The notes beneath the pieces were generated by a model. That model had not been told where the DNA came from, ran no database searches, and worked only from the letters and a program-made list of their open reading frames with translations. From the NCBI GenBank assembly GCA_963930655.1, contig OZ005610.1, positions 18,226,001 to 18,290,000 on the forward strand: a DNA stretch of 64,000 nt, read 5' to 3'. This document shows, in pieces, positions 1 through 15,000 of this stretch (the stretch's first letter is position 1; the number at the start of each line of letters is the position of its first letter). This DNA is from Myrica gale (lineage: Eukaryota > Streptophyta > Magnoliopsida > Fagales > Myricaceae). Both the position numbers and the translations under genes were made by a program.

Positions 1-31
<31 letters not shown>
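1..31. repeat. (AG)n microsatellite in GCN1 intron 38
   Basis: Uninterrupted AG dinucleotides start at the window edge, inside the intron that follows exon 38; on the transcript strand it is a CT tract. Confidence 0.9.
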
Positions 32-34
<3 letters not shown>

Positions 35-3000
35 CAGAAGATATCAGGTGTAGCATAAAACCCCTTACGTTGTTGCATAATGCTCCACCAAGACATGCCC
101 AGCACCTAGCGCTGCATCACGAACAGATTCATTCTCATCGGCAAGACCTGAAAGAGTGTAGCCAAATATTATATGAAGAAAAAAGGGTGCAAATTAAATA
201 TTTAAGGTATTGAAAAAAAAAATCCTAAATTACAGTTCACTTACCATCTAATATAGCAGGCAGAACCTGTTGCAAATAGTTCTGGAATTGGACACCTAAT
301 GACCTTGGCAAATACTGCAATAAAGTTTCCATAAGAAGGCGACATTTCTAGAGGGCCTAGGAAGCAAACTCTTCTGGTAATTGTTGGAAAACATGCAAGA
401 TTATGTGTTTACCTTGAAAAGTGTTAAATATCCATCACGTACAGATGCTATTTGATGAGAACAATTTCGACAAATATCTGGAAGTACATTTTCAAAGTAC
501 ACAGTCCCAAGTGCAGCTAAAACCTGGAGAAAGATAAACATCAACCTCTAATTGCTAGATAATTGTTACCAGGAGAGAAGGTTCAACTATGTAGCAGTGC
601 CAAAAGGGAGCAACATGTCTATTAGATACACATCAGATGCTAGTATTTTCTCAACAGATACTTCTCACTTGTTTGGTACATTTTGACACATCTCCAATAA
701 TCTTTTAATGTAATGGAGTCACATTAAATACTACATGAAGGTAAGGATATATAACCCTTTTCACTATAGAAGAGAAACATTACGAAACAATAAACGTAAT
801 AGAGGACTTGATTCCTTAACGTGTTTTTATCAACCCTCTTCAAGAGAAGAGAGTGACACCTAGAAAAACTGACCTTCAAACAAATCTAGGTGAAGTCAAG
901 GTAATTGATCTACAGTTTATATCATGTTTTTGTTGACTGAGAATTGATGACTTTAATGATAAAATGGCCATAAAAACAACAGTTTTATGCATTCTCCAGT
1001 TTGGCTAGCATGTACATCGGATGGTAGTGCTGCTGTATGACTATGGAATGTTTTAACAACAGCACAAAAATTTACACAATTAGAAAAGGAACACGTATTT
1101 ATCTGTGTGCTCCCTGCATATCATGTCGCATTATTAAAAACGAAAAATGACATGTCAGCTGAGTTGTATGGTACCATGCAATTCTATTCTGCATTTGTGC
1201 AAATTATGAGGCATGCAAAAAGAAAAAAAAGGACTAACCATCCACAAACAATGATAATAACAAATGATACTGTTCACCCAATGCAGTCATAGGCAGAACT
1301 TCTTACTAGACAATTCAGATAAAGAATTACAAAACAATTCTATTAATCAAGACCAGAAAATGTGAATAATATATTATGCACTCATATTACTTCACGTATC
1401 CAAATAAAAAGTAACTCGCTACCTAAATCTTACATTCCAAATTCATTTTCACGTTTTGGGTGATCGCGTATTCCAAAACATTTAGCATCATTCCTAACTA
1501 TCTCTAATCAGAGAGTATGCAATAGTTTGCAGAAAACCCAGCAGCACCGAGGGAGGAAAAAGTTATGATTATCAAGTTAGAATAGAACAAGTAAAAAGTA
1601 TGCTTGGAGTGCAAATTCTGACCTCACTCAACCCCTGAGCAGCTCCGGAGCGCTCAACATTGCTTGTATCAGATTTTAGAGTATCAAACAACCATGGAAC
1701 AAGATCTGGGAAGTTTTCTTCTCCCATCCCTCTAATAAGGGATCCGAGGGCCCTTGCTGCAACTGACCTAACTTCAGGAATTGGATCCACCAGAACCTGT
1801 TGCAGTGTACACAACAATTAGAACAGGCTTAGATAGAAACTTCAAAATGTAGAAGTCTAGTCAAGAAGGTGCCTTTTTCACTTCTGGAAGGAGCAACCCT
1901 ATGTAAGGTATCATATCCTTTGGGTCTGTTACCAACGAGCACATATTTCCAACAATTTGTGCAGCTTTCTTTTTAGTATCAGCACTTCTCTCCCTTAGAC
2001 CCCTATGTACTATAGGTACCAAAAGGGCAAGTGAAGGGGCATCAATTGAATTAACAAAAGTTGTCTGCAAAGAATCAATCACTATTTAGAGGAGAAACAA
2101 GATCAATGAAACTTAGGTAATTGGCACCACAGACTTTAAGTTGTAGAGCTTACATGGAGAAGAATATCAAGGGAATATTTCGTATGGGCATTGGGGTCAG
2201 TAAGACCCATTAGGAGAGTAGGCACAAGGGCAGATATTTCTGGATTCTTTATTACACTCCCAACCTATGAGTAGCACAAGAAAGCATTACGCAAAAAAAA
2301 TATAAAAGTCCACAGCACTAGAAACTCATAACACAACTTGCATATAAAAAATGATAGCTTAGGATTTCACATCCTTGTATAACCTCTTGAAGGGCCATTT
2401 GCCCTGCTGACTGAACTTTGGGATGGGTATCTGTTAAAACCTACAGTCAAAAGAGAGAATAAAGGTTAAAGACTACCTATGTTTCTTTTAAAGAAGGTAA
2501 ATTAAAAGTAAAGCACAAATCAGGTTTGTATTAGACAGACCTCTGTCAGTTTTGGCACAATCTTAGGGAGGCACTGAGATAGTTGTCGAGGAGCACAGTA
2601 AGCCATGGCACCAAGAAGTTGCACACTACTTTGCTTCGTTCTCCAAGCTTTATCGTCCAGACCCTGAGCAGATAATAAAATGATAAAATAAAATTATCAC
2701 TTAATAGCAAAGAGGTGCAAATAGGTATTTAGGTGCAAATTGGTATTGAGGATTTTGTTATGTTGAAGGCATAGACACTAGTTTCTCCTTTACTCTCATT
2801 GTCTCGTTCTCCAACTCTGTCGCTATTTTTTGTCCTGTCATATCTGCAATTCATATTCCTCATACAGGCACAACCAGATCCTTAGTCGTATCCTGAGACC
2901 CTTTTTGGGAGTCTGAAGCCTCATAATTCAAACCTCAGAACTTCCTTTTCTAGGTTTAGCCTTGCGAGCTACCAAACTGCTCTACCCCACAATGAAGAGA

Positions 3001-6000
3001 ATTGGGAAGTAGTAAAGCCTCAACCAGTCTCTGCAAGAAATTCCAGCTACCTTTTCGCTCAAAAATTAAAACCATATAACTCCTAAAAACACACAAATTT
3101 GCACTGGTAAACCACTAAAGCTAATTGAATGACTAAGCTGTTCTTGAACGGAACTCATGTCTTCCATATTTCTAAGAAAAGAAATAGTAACTTAACCAGG
3201 TACTTTTTCACATGACCGTGACATTCAAATCACAGATATTGTTTGTTCGTCAGAATAGTAAAATCTTTGACCCTGATGAGTCCAAGGTCAAACAAACAAG
3301 ACATCTGATGGCAATCTATTTGACTAAACCAACCTGTTCCGAGTAAATCCAAGTAGATTTTGCCTTCATGCTGTAAAATATTATTTCTCATCGAAAGATC
3401 CTGCATGTTCTTTTAAGTATCACTACATAGGTGGATTTGACAAGCTAGGCCAGGCTAGCCCGTATAGTATTTATGATTCTTCCCAATTTCCCTCATGCAA
3501 GGTGAAGGTCGTTACGAAGGGTGGAATGACTGATGATTGGCATCACAAAAGTCGAAGGTGTTTTTTGCTCAGTGATCCTAATCCTTCTCATGTTCCCTAC
3601 CTATGTTAGACGGTCCTATTCAAGGAGATGACATAGTAAGTGTCGAATACTGTAAGACACATTGCTGTGGTCTTTACACAGGTAGCACTAAGCCACATAC
3701 TGTCTATCTCCCTCCAAATGAAACCATTTAATTGGGACATGAATTGGTGATTTTAATCCCTTGAAGAACCCATATGAGGACACTGGGGGGTCAAACCTAA
3801 ATAGATAAAATACATAATAGATGTTGATCTTAAAACTAGTTTTGGCCAAAACCAAGGTCTTCAAACAAGTATAGAGAGAAATATGGGTGGCATGGCAGGT
3901 GGAAGATATAACTTCTGCCCTACATCATAAGACTCGCATTTTCACTAATGTAACACTCCTATCCTTCCATTATACTTGTAAATGCATACAGTACTATCCT
4001 AACATAAAAGTTAGAAATTAATAATTTCTACTCCAACAAACTACTATACCGATTATCAATAGTTTTTATTTTACAGCCATATTAGCAGCTTAGAGACTAC
4101 CAGAAACAAATGTACCAAATGGAAGATCAGATCCGTACGAGAAAAAGTGGAAAGTAGGCCATTTCAATTTGTACATGTACATAAAAAACGATAATAGATA
4201 ATAAATGAAGATCAAATAAAACCTTCAGAAGAGACGGGAGGACAAGCTTCACCCCCTGAGCACTAAGTTGAGACATCATTGCACGAGCAGCACATTCAGC
4301 AGCATCACGGACCGCTACGACTTGATCAGAGAAAGAAACCAAAAGTAATGGCAGCATTTGAATCACATACCTGGACCGGCAATAGGAAAGTTGTTATCAG
4401 TTGGACAATGTGATACTCACTTTTTTGGCCATAAAGGAGATCGTACTTACGGTTCAAATAATCTTCCCAGTGTTTCACAAAGGCACTCGAATCCTAGTAA
4501 CGCTCCTTCACGGCATTTTGCAGAATTCCTGTATATAAACCTCAAATCAGTAACAGGTAAATTTGTTGCCTTCCAGTACCAAATAGATATGAAAAAACTC
4601 TAACACTGGTCCCTTTTGATATGAAAAGAAAAAAGATCTTGCTTACAGTAAAAGGTCCATATCTGGAAATCACAAAAGCAGACCCACATTCACAATCGAA
4701 TATGAAGAGAAAGTTAATCCAGTGCATATTATTGTTCTCATATTTCCGTAATCAACACAGGTGCAAATCAAAACATTTTTAAAGCATGAATCAAATTAAT
4801 TGGTCTGAACATTTGATGGTTCTTCTTCGAACCAACATAATCCAACATGGTTGGCTTTTTTACTTATTCAAATCAACCTAAAAGGATCTGAACCTTAGTT
4901 GCATACAGAACTACTTAAACATATCAAAAATGGAAAATATTCAAACCTCATAAACTAACACTAAATGAGATGCACATTTTCTTTTGTAAAAACAATCAGA
5001 GGAATTTGCTTTTATGTATGGCACAGGCTAACACATTCCACATTCATCTGGCATCAGTATTTTAAATTTAGGCAAACATAATCATGACACATCAATATCC
5101 AAACAGCTAAGATATTTCCTCAGAAGTACCCAATACTTCACAAACATATCCAATGCTTTAAAGTACCATTTTGAAAATCCATACATTTTGGAGACTTCTT
5201 AGATATCCTTGGATAAACATCAGGTTTACTTTGCATGTTAATCAATAACTTTCTTGAATAGGATAACATCATAATTGCAGATGAAATATTGAAAACTTGT
5301 GACATTATTAGGCCATATATGTGGGCAAAGATTTAGATTAAGAACCTTGATGATTAAACTGTTATGACTGTGGAATGTTCCATACTGTGATTAAAGTACG
5401 AGCTTATGCGTGTGTATCTATTGGACATTTTATATCTTAGCATATTGCAACCATACCTAGCCCACTTTGAAGTATCAGTGTATCAAAATAGTGAGGTAAT
5501 GATGCTCCTTATTCTGTATGCATGCTTCTGATGGCTCAAAATCACTACATAACACTGCTCTTAGTTGACTACTATTGCTGACATGACCCCATGTTGAAAT
5601 GTGACTGTAATTTCTGCAAATAAGCTTGCATTTACTTAGGCTAAAGTACAGAAAATTAGCCACCTTAGTCACATACAGTAACATGGTTAGGACCTTCTCC
5701 AGTAGCCCACCCTGAGACTTTATATAGAAATTCTGGAAATTCCTGGCTAACTAGTATACAATTAAACATGCAGTAGTGAAGGACACCTAGATTTACAACC
5801 AACACGACGTATAAGCTAATAACAAAACTCTCACCTTCTCACACAATTACTTGCATACAAAGCAATCTCTCCACCCGAAATGATATAAACATCTTCTGAT
5901 TTTGCCTATGGTAGCAAAGGATGAAATAGAGCTTCACCTACCCTAAGGGACCCTACTTGTGTCGGCCAGCTAAGCAGATGTGATTCTATCTCTCCCTTTC

Positions 6001-9000
6001 CTATTATCAGTCACATCAAGTGGACTCTCTCTCCTTGTATGCTTCACTCCTTTCTGTGTGAGCACACTAGGCACCAATCGTACTGACAACTCCTTTTTTT
6101 TTAGGGTTAATGACCAAAATAGTCCCTGGGTTTTATGCCCTTTATCGATTTGGTCCATGGGTTTCCAATTTGGTCACATAAGTCCTTAGGTTATTCTCAT
6201 TTATCGATTTGGTCCTTGAGTTTCCAATTTGGTCACATAAGTCCTTAGGTTATTCTCATTTATCGATTTGGTCCTTCCGTCCAATTTCTACTTTGACGTC
6301 TCATCAAAATGAGCCACTACCCCCAAATCAATCTGCAAACAGAGAGCAACAAATAGAAAATCCATGACACGATTCAAATCTCAAAGATCACCAACGGCTT
6401 CAGATTGGATATCTCTTCGCTCCGTGAAAAATAGATGATCAGCATGACTGATTTTTGGTAAAACATGGATCTGGGATCCCTTCGTCGATCAAATGGGGGG
6501 TCTCCCCTGTTCGATCTTTTTTTCTTTTTTACGAATATGTCAGGTGGACGTGAGTTTTTTTTTTAAATAATAAAAAAACATACACGCGTCGCGATGTTAT
6601 TGGTGGTGACGTGGCCCACCGTTAGCTGACTGTGCACGGAGGAGACGGAATTGGATGGAAGGATCAAATCGATAGATGAGGATAACCTAAGGACTTATGT
6701 GACCAAATTGGAAACCCAGAGACCAAATTGATAAATGAGGATAACCTAAGGACTTATGTGACCAAATTGGAAATCCAAGGATCAAATTGATAAATGATGA
6801 TAACCTAAGGACTTATGTGACCAAATTGAAAACTCAGGGACCAAATCGATAAAGGGCATAAAACCCAGGGACTATTTTGGTCATTAACCCTTTTTTTTAT
6901 AAGTAAGTCAATCTTATTAAAAAGGAAAACCAAGGATACAAAGCAACATAGGCAACAGTACAAAAGACTATACTGAAGAGCCCTAACATAAACAAGCAAG
7001 AAAGCTAAGAAAATCCGAAACACCCGAAAAAGGGTAACCCAACATCACATTAGCCCAAAGAAAAAGCGACTGCAAAACAAGATCCCTTAACCAAGCCAAA
7101 GACCGCTCAGAATTTTTGAAGCATCTGTTGTTCCTCTCCCTCCACAAGATCCACCAAACAGCAAGTAGAATCATCCTCCACACGGCCAAAGCACTGGGGT
7201 TGTCGAACTGTTTTTTCCAGCCCCTTAACACCTCAATCACCCTCCTTGGCATCACCCAAGTAAGGTTCATAATGCAAAATAGATAGGCCCACAACCCTCT
7301 AGCCATCAAACAATGCAAAAAAAGATGATCCACAGACTCCCCCTCGCCTTTACACAAAAAACACCAATCAGAATTTGGAATCCCACCATCTCAACTTATC
7401 AACCTCCCCTCTCCTCATAACTTGCCCATACAGCAAAGAATAAAAGGCAGCAAAGTCATCCAACTCTCAATCATTGGCGGTTCTAAAAAACTGAACATTC
7501 CAAACCGTATTTCCCGACCTATCCTCCAAATAATTTGCCACCAATGCATCCTGATTCTGAGCCAAGGAGAAAAGGAGAGGGAAAGGTAACCTTAAAATTC
7601 TCTCCACACCAAAGATCATGCCAAAAACGAACTCTAAGCCCGCACCCCACCACAAAAAAGACCCTCTCAGAGAAATGTGCCCACCCGCTACTGATATGCT
7701 TCCACAAGCTCACCCCATAAGATCCATTAACCACCGGAGTCCTACAACCCCCCACCTCGCAACCATACTTCTCCAAAATGACATGCCTCCATAAACTATC
7801 AGTATCCGTAGCGAACCGCCATAACCACTTTCCTAGTAAGGCCTTATTGAACAAAGGCAAACGCCTTAGACCCAACCCACCAGCGCAAAGAGGAGAGCAC
7901 ACCTCATCCCACCTGACAAGATGAAACTTATGTCCCTCCCCCCCACTACCCCACAAAAAAATCTCTTTGGAGCTTTTCCAATCTGTTAGCCACCACCATG
8001 GTGATAAGAAAAAGAGACAAGAAATAAGTAGGAAGGCATGAAAGAGTGGACTTGATAAGAGTGATTCTTCCCCCCTTCGAAAGGTAAATTTGCTTCCAAC
8101 TAGCCAACCTCCTTTCAACCCGCTCAATAATGTCATCTCAAATGTGTGGACTCTTATATCTCGCCCCAAGAGGGAACCCAAGGTAAGTCATTGGAAGGGC
8201 AGAAACTTCACATGTGAGCTACGTCACTAGCATCTAAAAGGTAACTTCTAGCTCAGCTTTGCCATCTAATTTGGGTAGTTCGAACTGAGAAAATAGGTTC
8301 CAACAATGAGAAGATTCCTAAGAAGGGGAGCCACATAAATAGAGGATCTAAACAATTCCCTTTACCCCTTAAGGTTGATCTGATCAAAGCCTAATGGATA
8401 TCTAACTACCCTATCTGAAAGAAGAACGCTAAAGACTTGGAACCTTTGAAGCTCCAGCTTGTTTGGTCAAAACCAATATATTGCCCTGATGTTGTTGTCT
8501 TCAACCACATGCTGGCTGAATGCCCCTGTAGCTTATCCAAAAACTGCTTATACAGGGTATCTAGAGCAGAAAAGAAATAAGCTTAGGAGAGTTCGCAACT
8601 TTAAGTTTTATTTGAGAGCATATTGAATGCAGTCGTCTGGAGGGAAAACGTTCTACCTTAAGCAATCAGTCCAAAGATTTAGAGGAGATCTCCATATAAA
8701 TATCCAGCATCACCATATATCTCCATATAAATATCCAGCGTCATCACATGCCTACGATAGAGTCCAGAGACAGAAAAAACTAACTTTTGATTGCACTCAA
8801 GTTCCCAAAATTACACCCTGCTTCATAGCAAAACCTTTATTGTTCAATAGAACTCATGTCTGAGAAGTAAAAAATGCTCATGCAGCTAATATGAGCCATA
8901 AATGGCAACAGATAACAGACCAATAGCAAGACGGTTTAACTATCTAGAACACCATGACTACACTCGTAATCTCACCTACTGATCATATCTAATCACAACG

Positions 9001-12000
9001 AACAATACAGATACACACCAGTGATATGCCACAAGCAATAATCATTTTGTGCACTCCATTACAACAAAATGTTTTTTTCTTTATTTAGAGGATAGCCTGT
9101 TGTGCACTTCCACTAGGCTTTGATGATACTTTTTCTTGGTTCAGATACATACGTGCATTCAAGAATTATTTCATTAAAACCACCTTAGTTACAACCTCAC
9201 GTGGCAATAAAGGATAACTTCTTGAAAATTACTTATAATAGAATGACTACGAAACCCTTTCTCAATTAGGCTACCCATAGATCTGACCTAGATTTTATGA
9301 AATATTTTAATGTAGGCCTTTAGGCTAGTATCTTAAAAGGTTAGTGACCCCATGTTTGGAAAAAAGTGAGGGTTCGTGTCTGGAGACTTGAGCGATTGAT
9401 TTGAGTTTGAAAAGATGGTTATTCACATTTTAGATTGCTGGAAGACAGAACAATCTTGCAGGATTTTCTAAGGCTGCCGTAGTATTTCGTTTTGGGAGAT
9501 AAAGATCTGGAAATCAAAGAGAAAAAGTAAAAGATGGAATCGCACCTAGTTTTACTACACTTCACACCTAAGTCCCCTAACATCACACCTTGAAGAAGGG
9601 TTGCATTATACAGATGTCAAAAGCATAAGAGCCACCAAAGTCCTGTAAAACTGCTCTCTTTGTATATTTCCGGAATGCATAAAAACCCACTTGTAGGGTA
9701 TTCTTATTCTTCCCACAAGAACTAAGACTCTTAAAATCACATACAAAAACAATTAAAATAACTTCTGTCAAAAAAAAAACTAGATCACCAACCAATTTAA
9801 CATTTACAATCGTCAAGTACAACCCAGAAACATAAAAATTGCAAAAACCCTCAACTCCTATAATTAAATAAAACAGACTATGGAAAAAGAGAAGGAAAAC
9901 CCATTTCCTTAATGCCTGCATAATATTAGCAAGGAGAAAGACCACTACTACAATTATATAGTACCTCCAGTATCAACCACTTACAATACAAGTGAAAAAC
10001 AAGATCCCTAACCTGTCTGCAAGACCTTCCCGTAGTACAGCCACAATACCATACTTCTTCAAGCAGGAAATTCCAAACCCTTTAACCACTCCAGCAAGTC
10101 CAAAAGCTGCTCCACGGCGTTCTCCATACTTGTCACTTTTCATCAATTGATCCAAAAGCCTGGAAACTAGGGCAGGTGCATCATCCTAACACAAACAATC
10201 AGCTCAGACTTGAGAGAACTTAAGCCTTCAGAACAACAATCCCAAAATTGATAACTGCAGTCGTATGACTGAACAAAAGGTTAAAAAAATTACATACTGA
10301 TGTGTGACATTCTCACTATATTTGGCATTTTACGCCAAACAACCATTGGGCAGTAAAACCTATGGCGAGATCTCTTTTGAAATTTGTTCAAACGCCACCC
10401 TTTTTGGCATTTTACATGAAACACCTTTGGGCAGCGAAACCTATGACAAGATCTCTTTTCTTTTCCCTTTTCTTTTCCTTAGCACTTAAATTTGGACATC
10501 AGATGTAATAATGTCACTATTGTCACACAACCAAAAAAACAACTAAAGCTATCAATTAAGCACAGACGTAATAATTGAATGTTGTTCTTCATTTTGAAGG
10601 TTTAGTCATTCCATGTAATGATACTGGAATATAACAATGAAACCATTTCTTCCATCAACAGGTACACAGTTAGTGGTATACAATATTTTATTACGAACAT
10701 CTAACTTGTCATGCTTAACTGCACAAGAATTATGAACGCAAAACTAAATATCTCAAATGATATCTACAATAACCATTTTGACATACTTGCTTCGATTGCA
10801 TAAGTGGAGATAGGCACATCGAGACTGCCCGCTGAACAGCTTCTGAGGGAGTGTTCAATACATCCAATAATTTCTCAACAACAGTGTGAACCTTAGGATC
10901 ATCCTGTTCCATACATTGTTTTTAAAAAGATATTATGGGTAACTATTTCAAAACGAATTATTGAAACTAAACTGCAAATGGAAAAAGCAGTGTCAATTCC
11001 GCAAAAATAGTAGGCTTCACACCTTTGCCAGGTGTTTCGCCAGAGCTCCAGTGAAGATAACCACACCCTCACGAACCAAATCATAGGTTTCCTCGTTTGA
11101 CGCCTAAGAAAAAGCAAAAAAAAAAAAGGAGTATTAGACGCTACCAAATGTTCCCAATTCCTCTCATATATGACCACTTTGATTCCTTCCATCCAAAGTT
11201 ACATTAACGATATGGGAACAAAAGCTGAGCTCTAAACAGTGTACGGTCAAAAGCATCTCTAATTTATTGCACCACAAGAGGACAAAAACACTAAAAATTC
11301 TTAGGGAAGTATTTTAATCCAAGCAAGAAATAACCGTTTTGTTCAAGTAGTTCTCGAAGATGGGAAATAACAATGACACGTTCTCTCTCCCATGCTTGTC
11401 AATAATCAGGATACCAGCATTAATCATTCTTCCCCGAACATCCGCATTAGGATCAGCCTGCATGGATCAAAAGCATCTTTCTAGTATACACAGCTTAAGA
11501 TAACAATTCTGCAAACTTCAAAGACGAAAAACTAAAAGTTATAAGAAATTGAAAACAATGCTTGCAGAAGAGACTTTTTTTTGTTTCCTTTCTTATTTCT
11601 CTTTTTGACATAGGCGTATAAGTTGAACAAATTGAATGGAAAAGAAAAAGGGAGGTTTGTCATGCATTATTTATGCTCAAAAAAGAACATTAGAACAATC
11701 TTACTAGGGCCCGTGATATGAGAAACGTCATAACAACAGGAAGGTCTTTGGTTCTCAGGACATCAGCAGAGGAATGTAATGCCAGTGCTATTCCTTGTCG
11801 GCCCAGCCAACCAGCGTCAATATTTTCATCTCCAACAGCATCATGTATATACAATGAGAACAAAGTGGAAAGAGATTCCTGAAAATATCACCAAAACATA
11901 AGAAAACTAGTGTTAAGACAGGGTGGAAGTTTGTAATCAAAATTACCTGTATAGAATCTGGATGTTCATCCAAAGCGGCAGCTAATGCCTCCGAAGAAGC

Positions 12001-15000
12001 CAAGCGGACATTATAGTTACAATGTGAAAGCGCTTTGAAAAGCCCTGAATAGTCAGTCCCAATATCATAACTATAGCTATCCCATATAACCTCTGCCGCT
12101 TCTGCAATCGACTGAAAGAAGATGAACATCAAGTTAAAGAAGTGAAATGACTTCTGTGACAGCAATAAAATTTTTTTCAAAGCAAAAATATATATATTCT
12201 ACAAGTAGAGAAACAGAACTATTGCTACTGGAAAGGAAATTTGGGAAACAGAATCCAACAAGGAAACATCTCCTGCAATACATAGATGCACATAAGAACT
12301 CCTAATAATGAATGTATGAAAACATCAGAACAACTTATCTTGGAAACAAGACCAGCATTAATCCAAATATATTGTGGAAGGCACACTGAGTAAACAGAAA
12401 TATGGTGACACATACATGTTAATTGCCCCACAATCACCCCATATTTTAAAGGATGAGCAGATAGAGAGAGAAAGAACTTCTTCTAAGCTCTGTAAAACTG
12501 CAAGCTTAGATCCATTTTCCTAACTGGGTTAACTCAACAAGTGAAAGTGATGGACAATTTTCTTTCTGCGATCAGAATAAGCTCAAAGAAAGAACAATCA
12601 AAGACGTTCAGATGTCTAATTGTAGATCCAACCATTAAAATTTGCATAAGCCTCTACGTTACATCCAAACATCATGGTCATATATTACCATTAGCGTATA
12701 TACTTTGAGATCACCCTGATTTCATCAATTGTATGATTTGCATCTACCATATCATGCATAGATTTCTTGGATAAAAGCCAAATGAGCAAACCCAGTAGCA
12801 CATACAAGTTTACAAAATGTTGTACAGAACAAGCATAATTTGTATCGATAAAAGGTTCATCACCCCATGCTGGTCCCACATAAGTGGGATCCACATATCA
12901 AACGAAACTGCAAGCATAGAAGGGTTTAATCAGTCCTGCTGTGACTTTTTTAACAGTTTCATAGCCTTTTTGAGGCACAGATGATATCCAGTTAATTTCT
13001 TTTTGATAAGTAAGCCATTTTTTTTTTGATAAGTAAGTCAATTTATTAAGAATAAGATAAACACGAAACACACAACCCACTACAACGGAGTCAGCAGTAC
13101 AAGAGAAAATACTAAAGAGTCCAAAAAAGGCCCAAAGAACGCCAAGAACTCCCAACCATCCTCAATCCTCAACCCACAAGACAACAAAGCACCCTCACCC
13201 ACCCACCCGCAAACCTAGAGCCATCAGACGAGACCCCTATCAGTCCAGCCCAAAACTCACAGTCTTCCTAACGATCGAAGAAGACCCTTCATAGTTCACC
13301 GAAGACTTCAAGCCCTTCAACTCCCTGAGCATCTTCCCCCCCGATTTTCTGGACGTTTTCGAGCGAGGCTGCACCCGATCGCGTTCCAAAGCTGCAAAAA
13401 GATCCCTCAGCTTATCCTCTTGACCACCACACGACACCCCAACTATCTGACCCACAGAGGAAACCATGTCCAAGACCCACGCCGGAGATTCTCCCCCCAA
13501 AGCTTTATGAGGGAAACCCACCGCCAAGGATGCGGTCGAAGGTTCATCCACATACGCCAACTCCCTCTCATCATCGTCCCGAAGCTCTCCAGCCTCCAAA
13601 TCTGGTCCAATTGAGCTCTCAACAGAAACCAACCACGAACACTCCCCCACCTCCGGACCACCCAAACAGACCCCGGGAGAAAGAACCACTCCTGCCCGAG
13701 CCCTCTCTGGATCAGCGTCTACCACAAGAGCCATCGCCCCCCCCCCAATTTGCCCTATTGCCCTCTTCACCATCAAAATCAGCCTTGAGGTGAGAGGCCC
13801 CAACGAGTACTGTAAGTATAGAACTCTCACGGCATCCTTCCAGCACAACTCGACCCTCCCCCGAGAGAGAATCCACTGCCGGGAGCCCACCAGGAACAAA
13901 AGAGGGCTCCACAACCCTTCCACGAAATGCTTCGGCAATTTCTGTTGCCACCCGGACCAAACCCGGCAGCTCAGCGACTCCGAGAGCGGAACAGACCCAC
14001 ACGGCCAAGAGCAAGGCAGCCGGAGGGATACTGGCGCCGGCAAGACAACTCCCTGACCTCCATTCTCAGACAACGCCGACGAGACACCTGCCGCCGACCA
14101 CCGGGGTTGGGTGACTCCCACCGTGCCGTCGAGCCTTCCGCCAAGTGAAGACTTCAGGTGGGTCGGCACCTCCAGCGGGCCCTTGCCATTACGAACGAAA
14201 GTTACCGTGTGGCCCGGGTCTTCAAAAAGCCCAACAAGCCCGACTGCAGGCCCACACGAAGAGGCCCCACTGGCTCACCAAGCGACAACTCCAGCCCAGG
14301 AGATCTGTTGGAGGAGACCACCAGATCTGCCGGAGGAGACTCCAGCACCTGAACAGCCACCAGGCTATCGTCGGCAACCACAGAAGACAACGACAGGCCC
14401 CCTGCTACCAACGACTGGAAAGGGGTGGGGTGTGGGGTGTCTCCCGCCAGCTCGCCCGCATGTGCGAGAACTCCAGGCGACGGATCAGAGTCGGCCAGAG
14501 CTCCCGGCGACGGCAGACCACCGGCTGGACCCAGAGCCACCCCAGACGACTTGGACCCATCATCCCGAAGCAGCCCAGCCCCTTTTGGAGGCCATACACC
14601 CACAAGTCATACAGTCGAGGCCCAAACCAAGAGAGCCAGCCTCACCCAGAAGACTAAAGGCCTGGATAAGGGCCTCCAACTCCACTTTTACGCCCACCGA
14701 ACGAATTCGAAAATGCTCCGAACAGAAAGCCACACCTCGCCCCCCTTTGGGACCTGAACTGTCAGCTGCCACAATGGCAGGGACCAGCCTTTTCGCCGCA
14801 TGCACAGACATAGCTTCAGACCCCTCTGCAGCTTTCGGCATGGCTACACAATTTGAATGAAACATGTCGTGGACTGGTGGAGGCTGCCTCCTAACGGCAT
14901 CGGCAAAAGAGACACCCAGCCTCCAGCCCTCATCCTTCGACGATGATCCTCCAAGCCCAGAAACACCCAAAAAATCGACAACAGCCTGAAAAAAGTCAGC

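Noticed and set aside
5970..7023. Same peptide ([17 protein letters not shown]) in ORFs on both strands
   Set aside because: Produced by the inverted terminal repeats of the Mutator-like element, not by genes.
13420..14860. Long plus-strand ORFs (up to 249 codons), Pro/Thr-rich
   Set aside because: They are the antisense of the GC-rich LINE ORF1 on the minus strand; composition is explained by the other strand.
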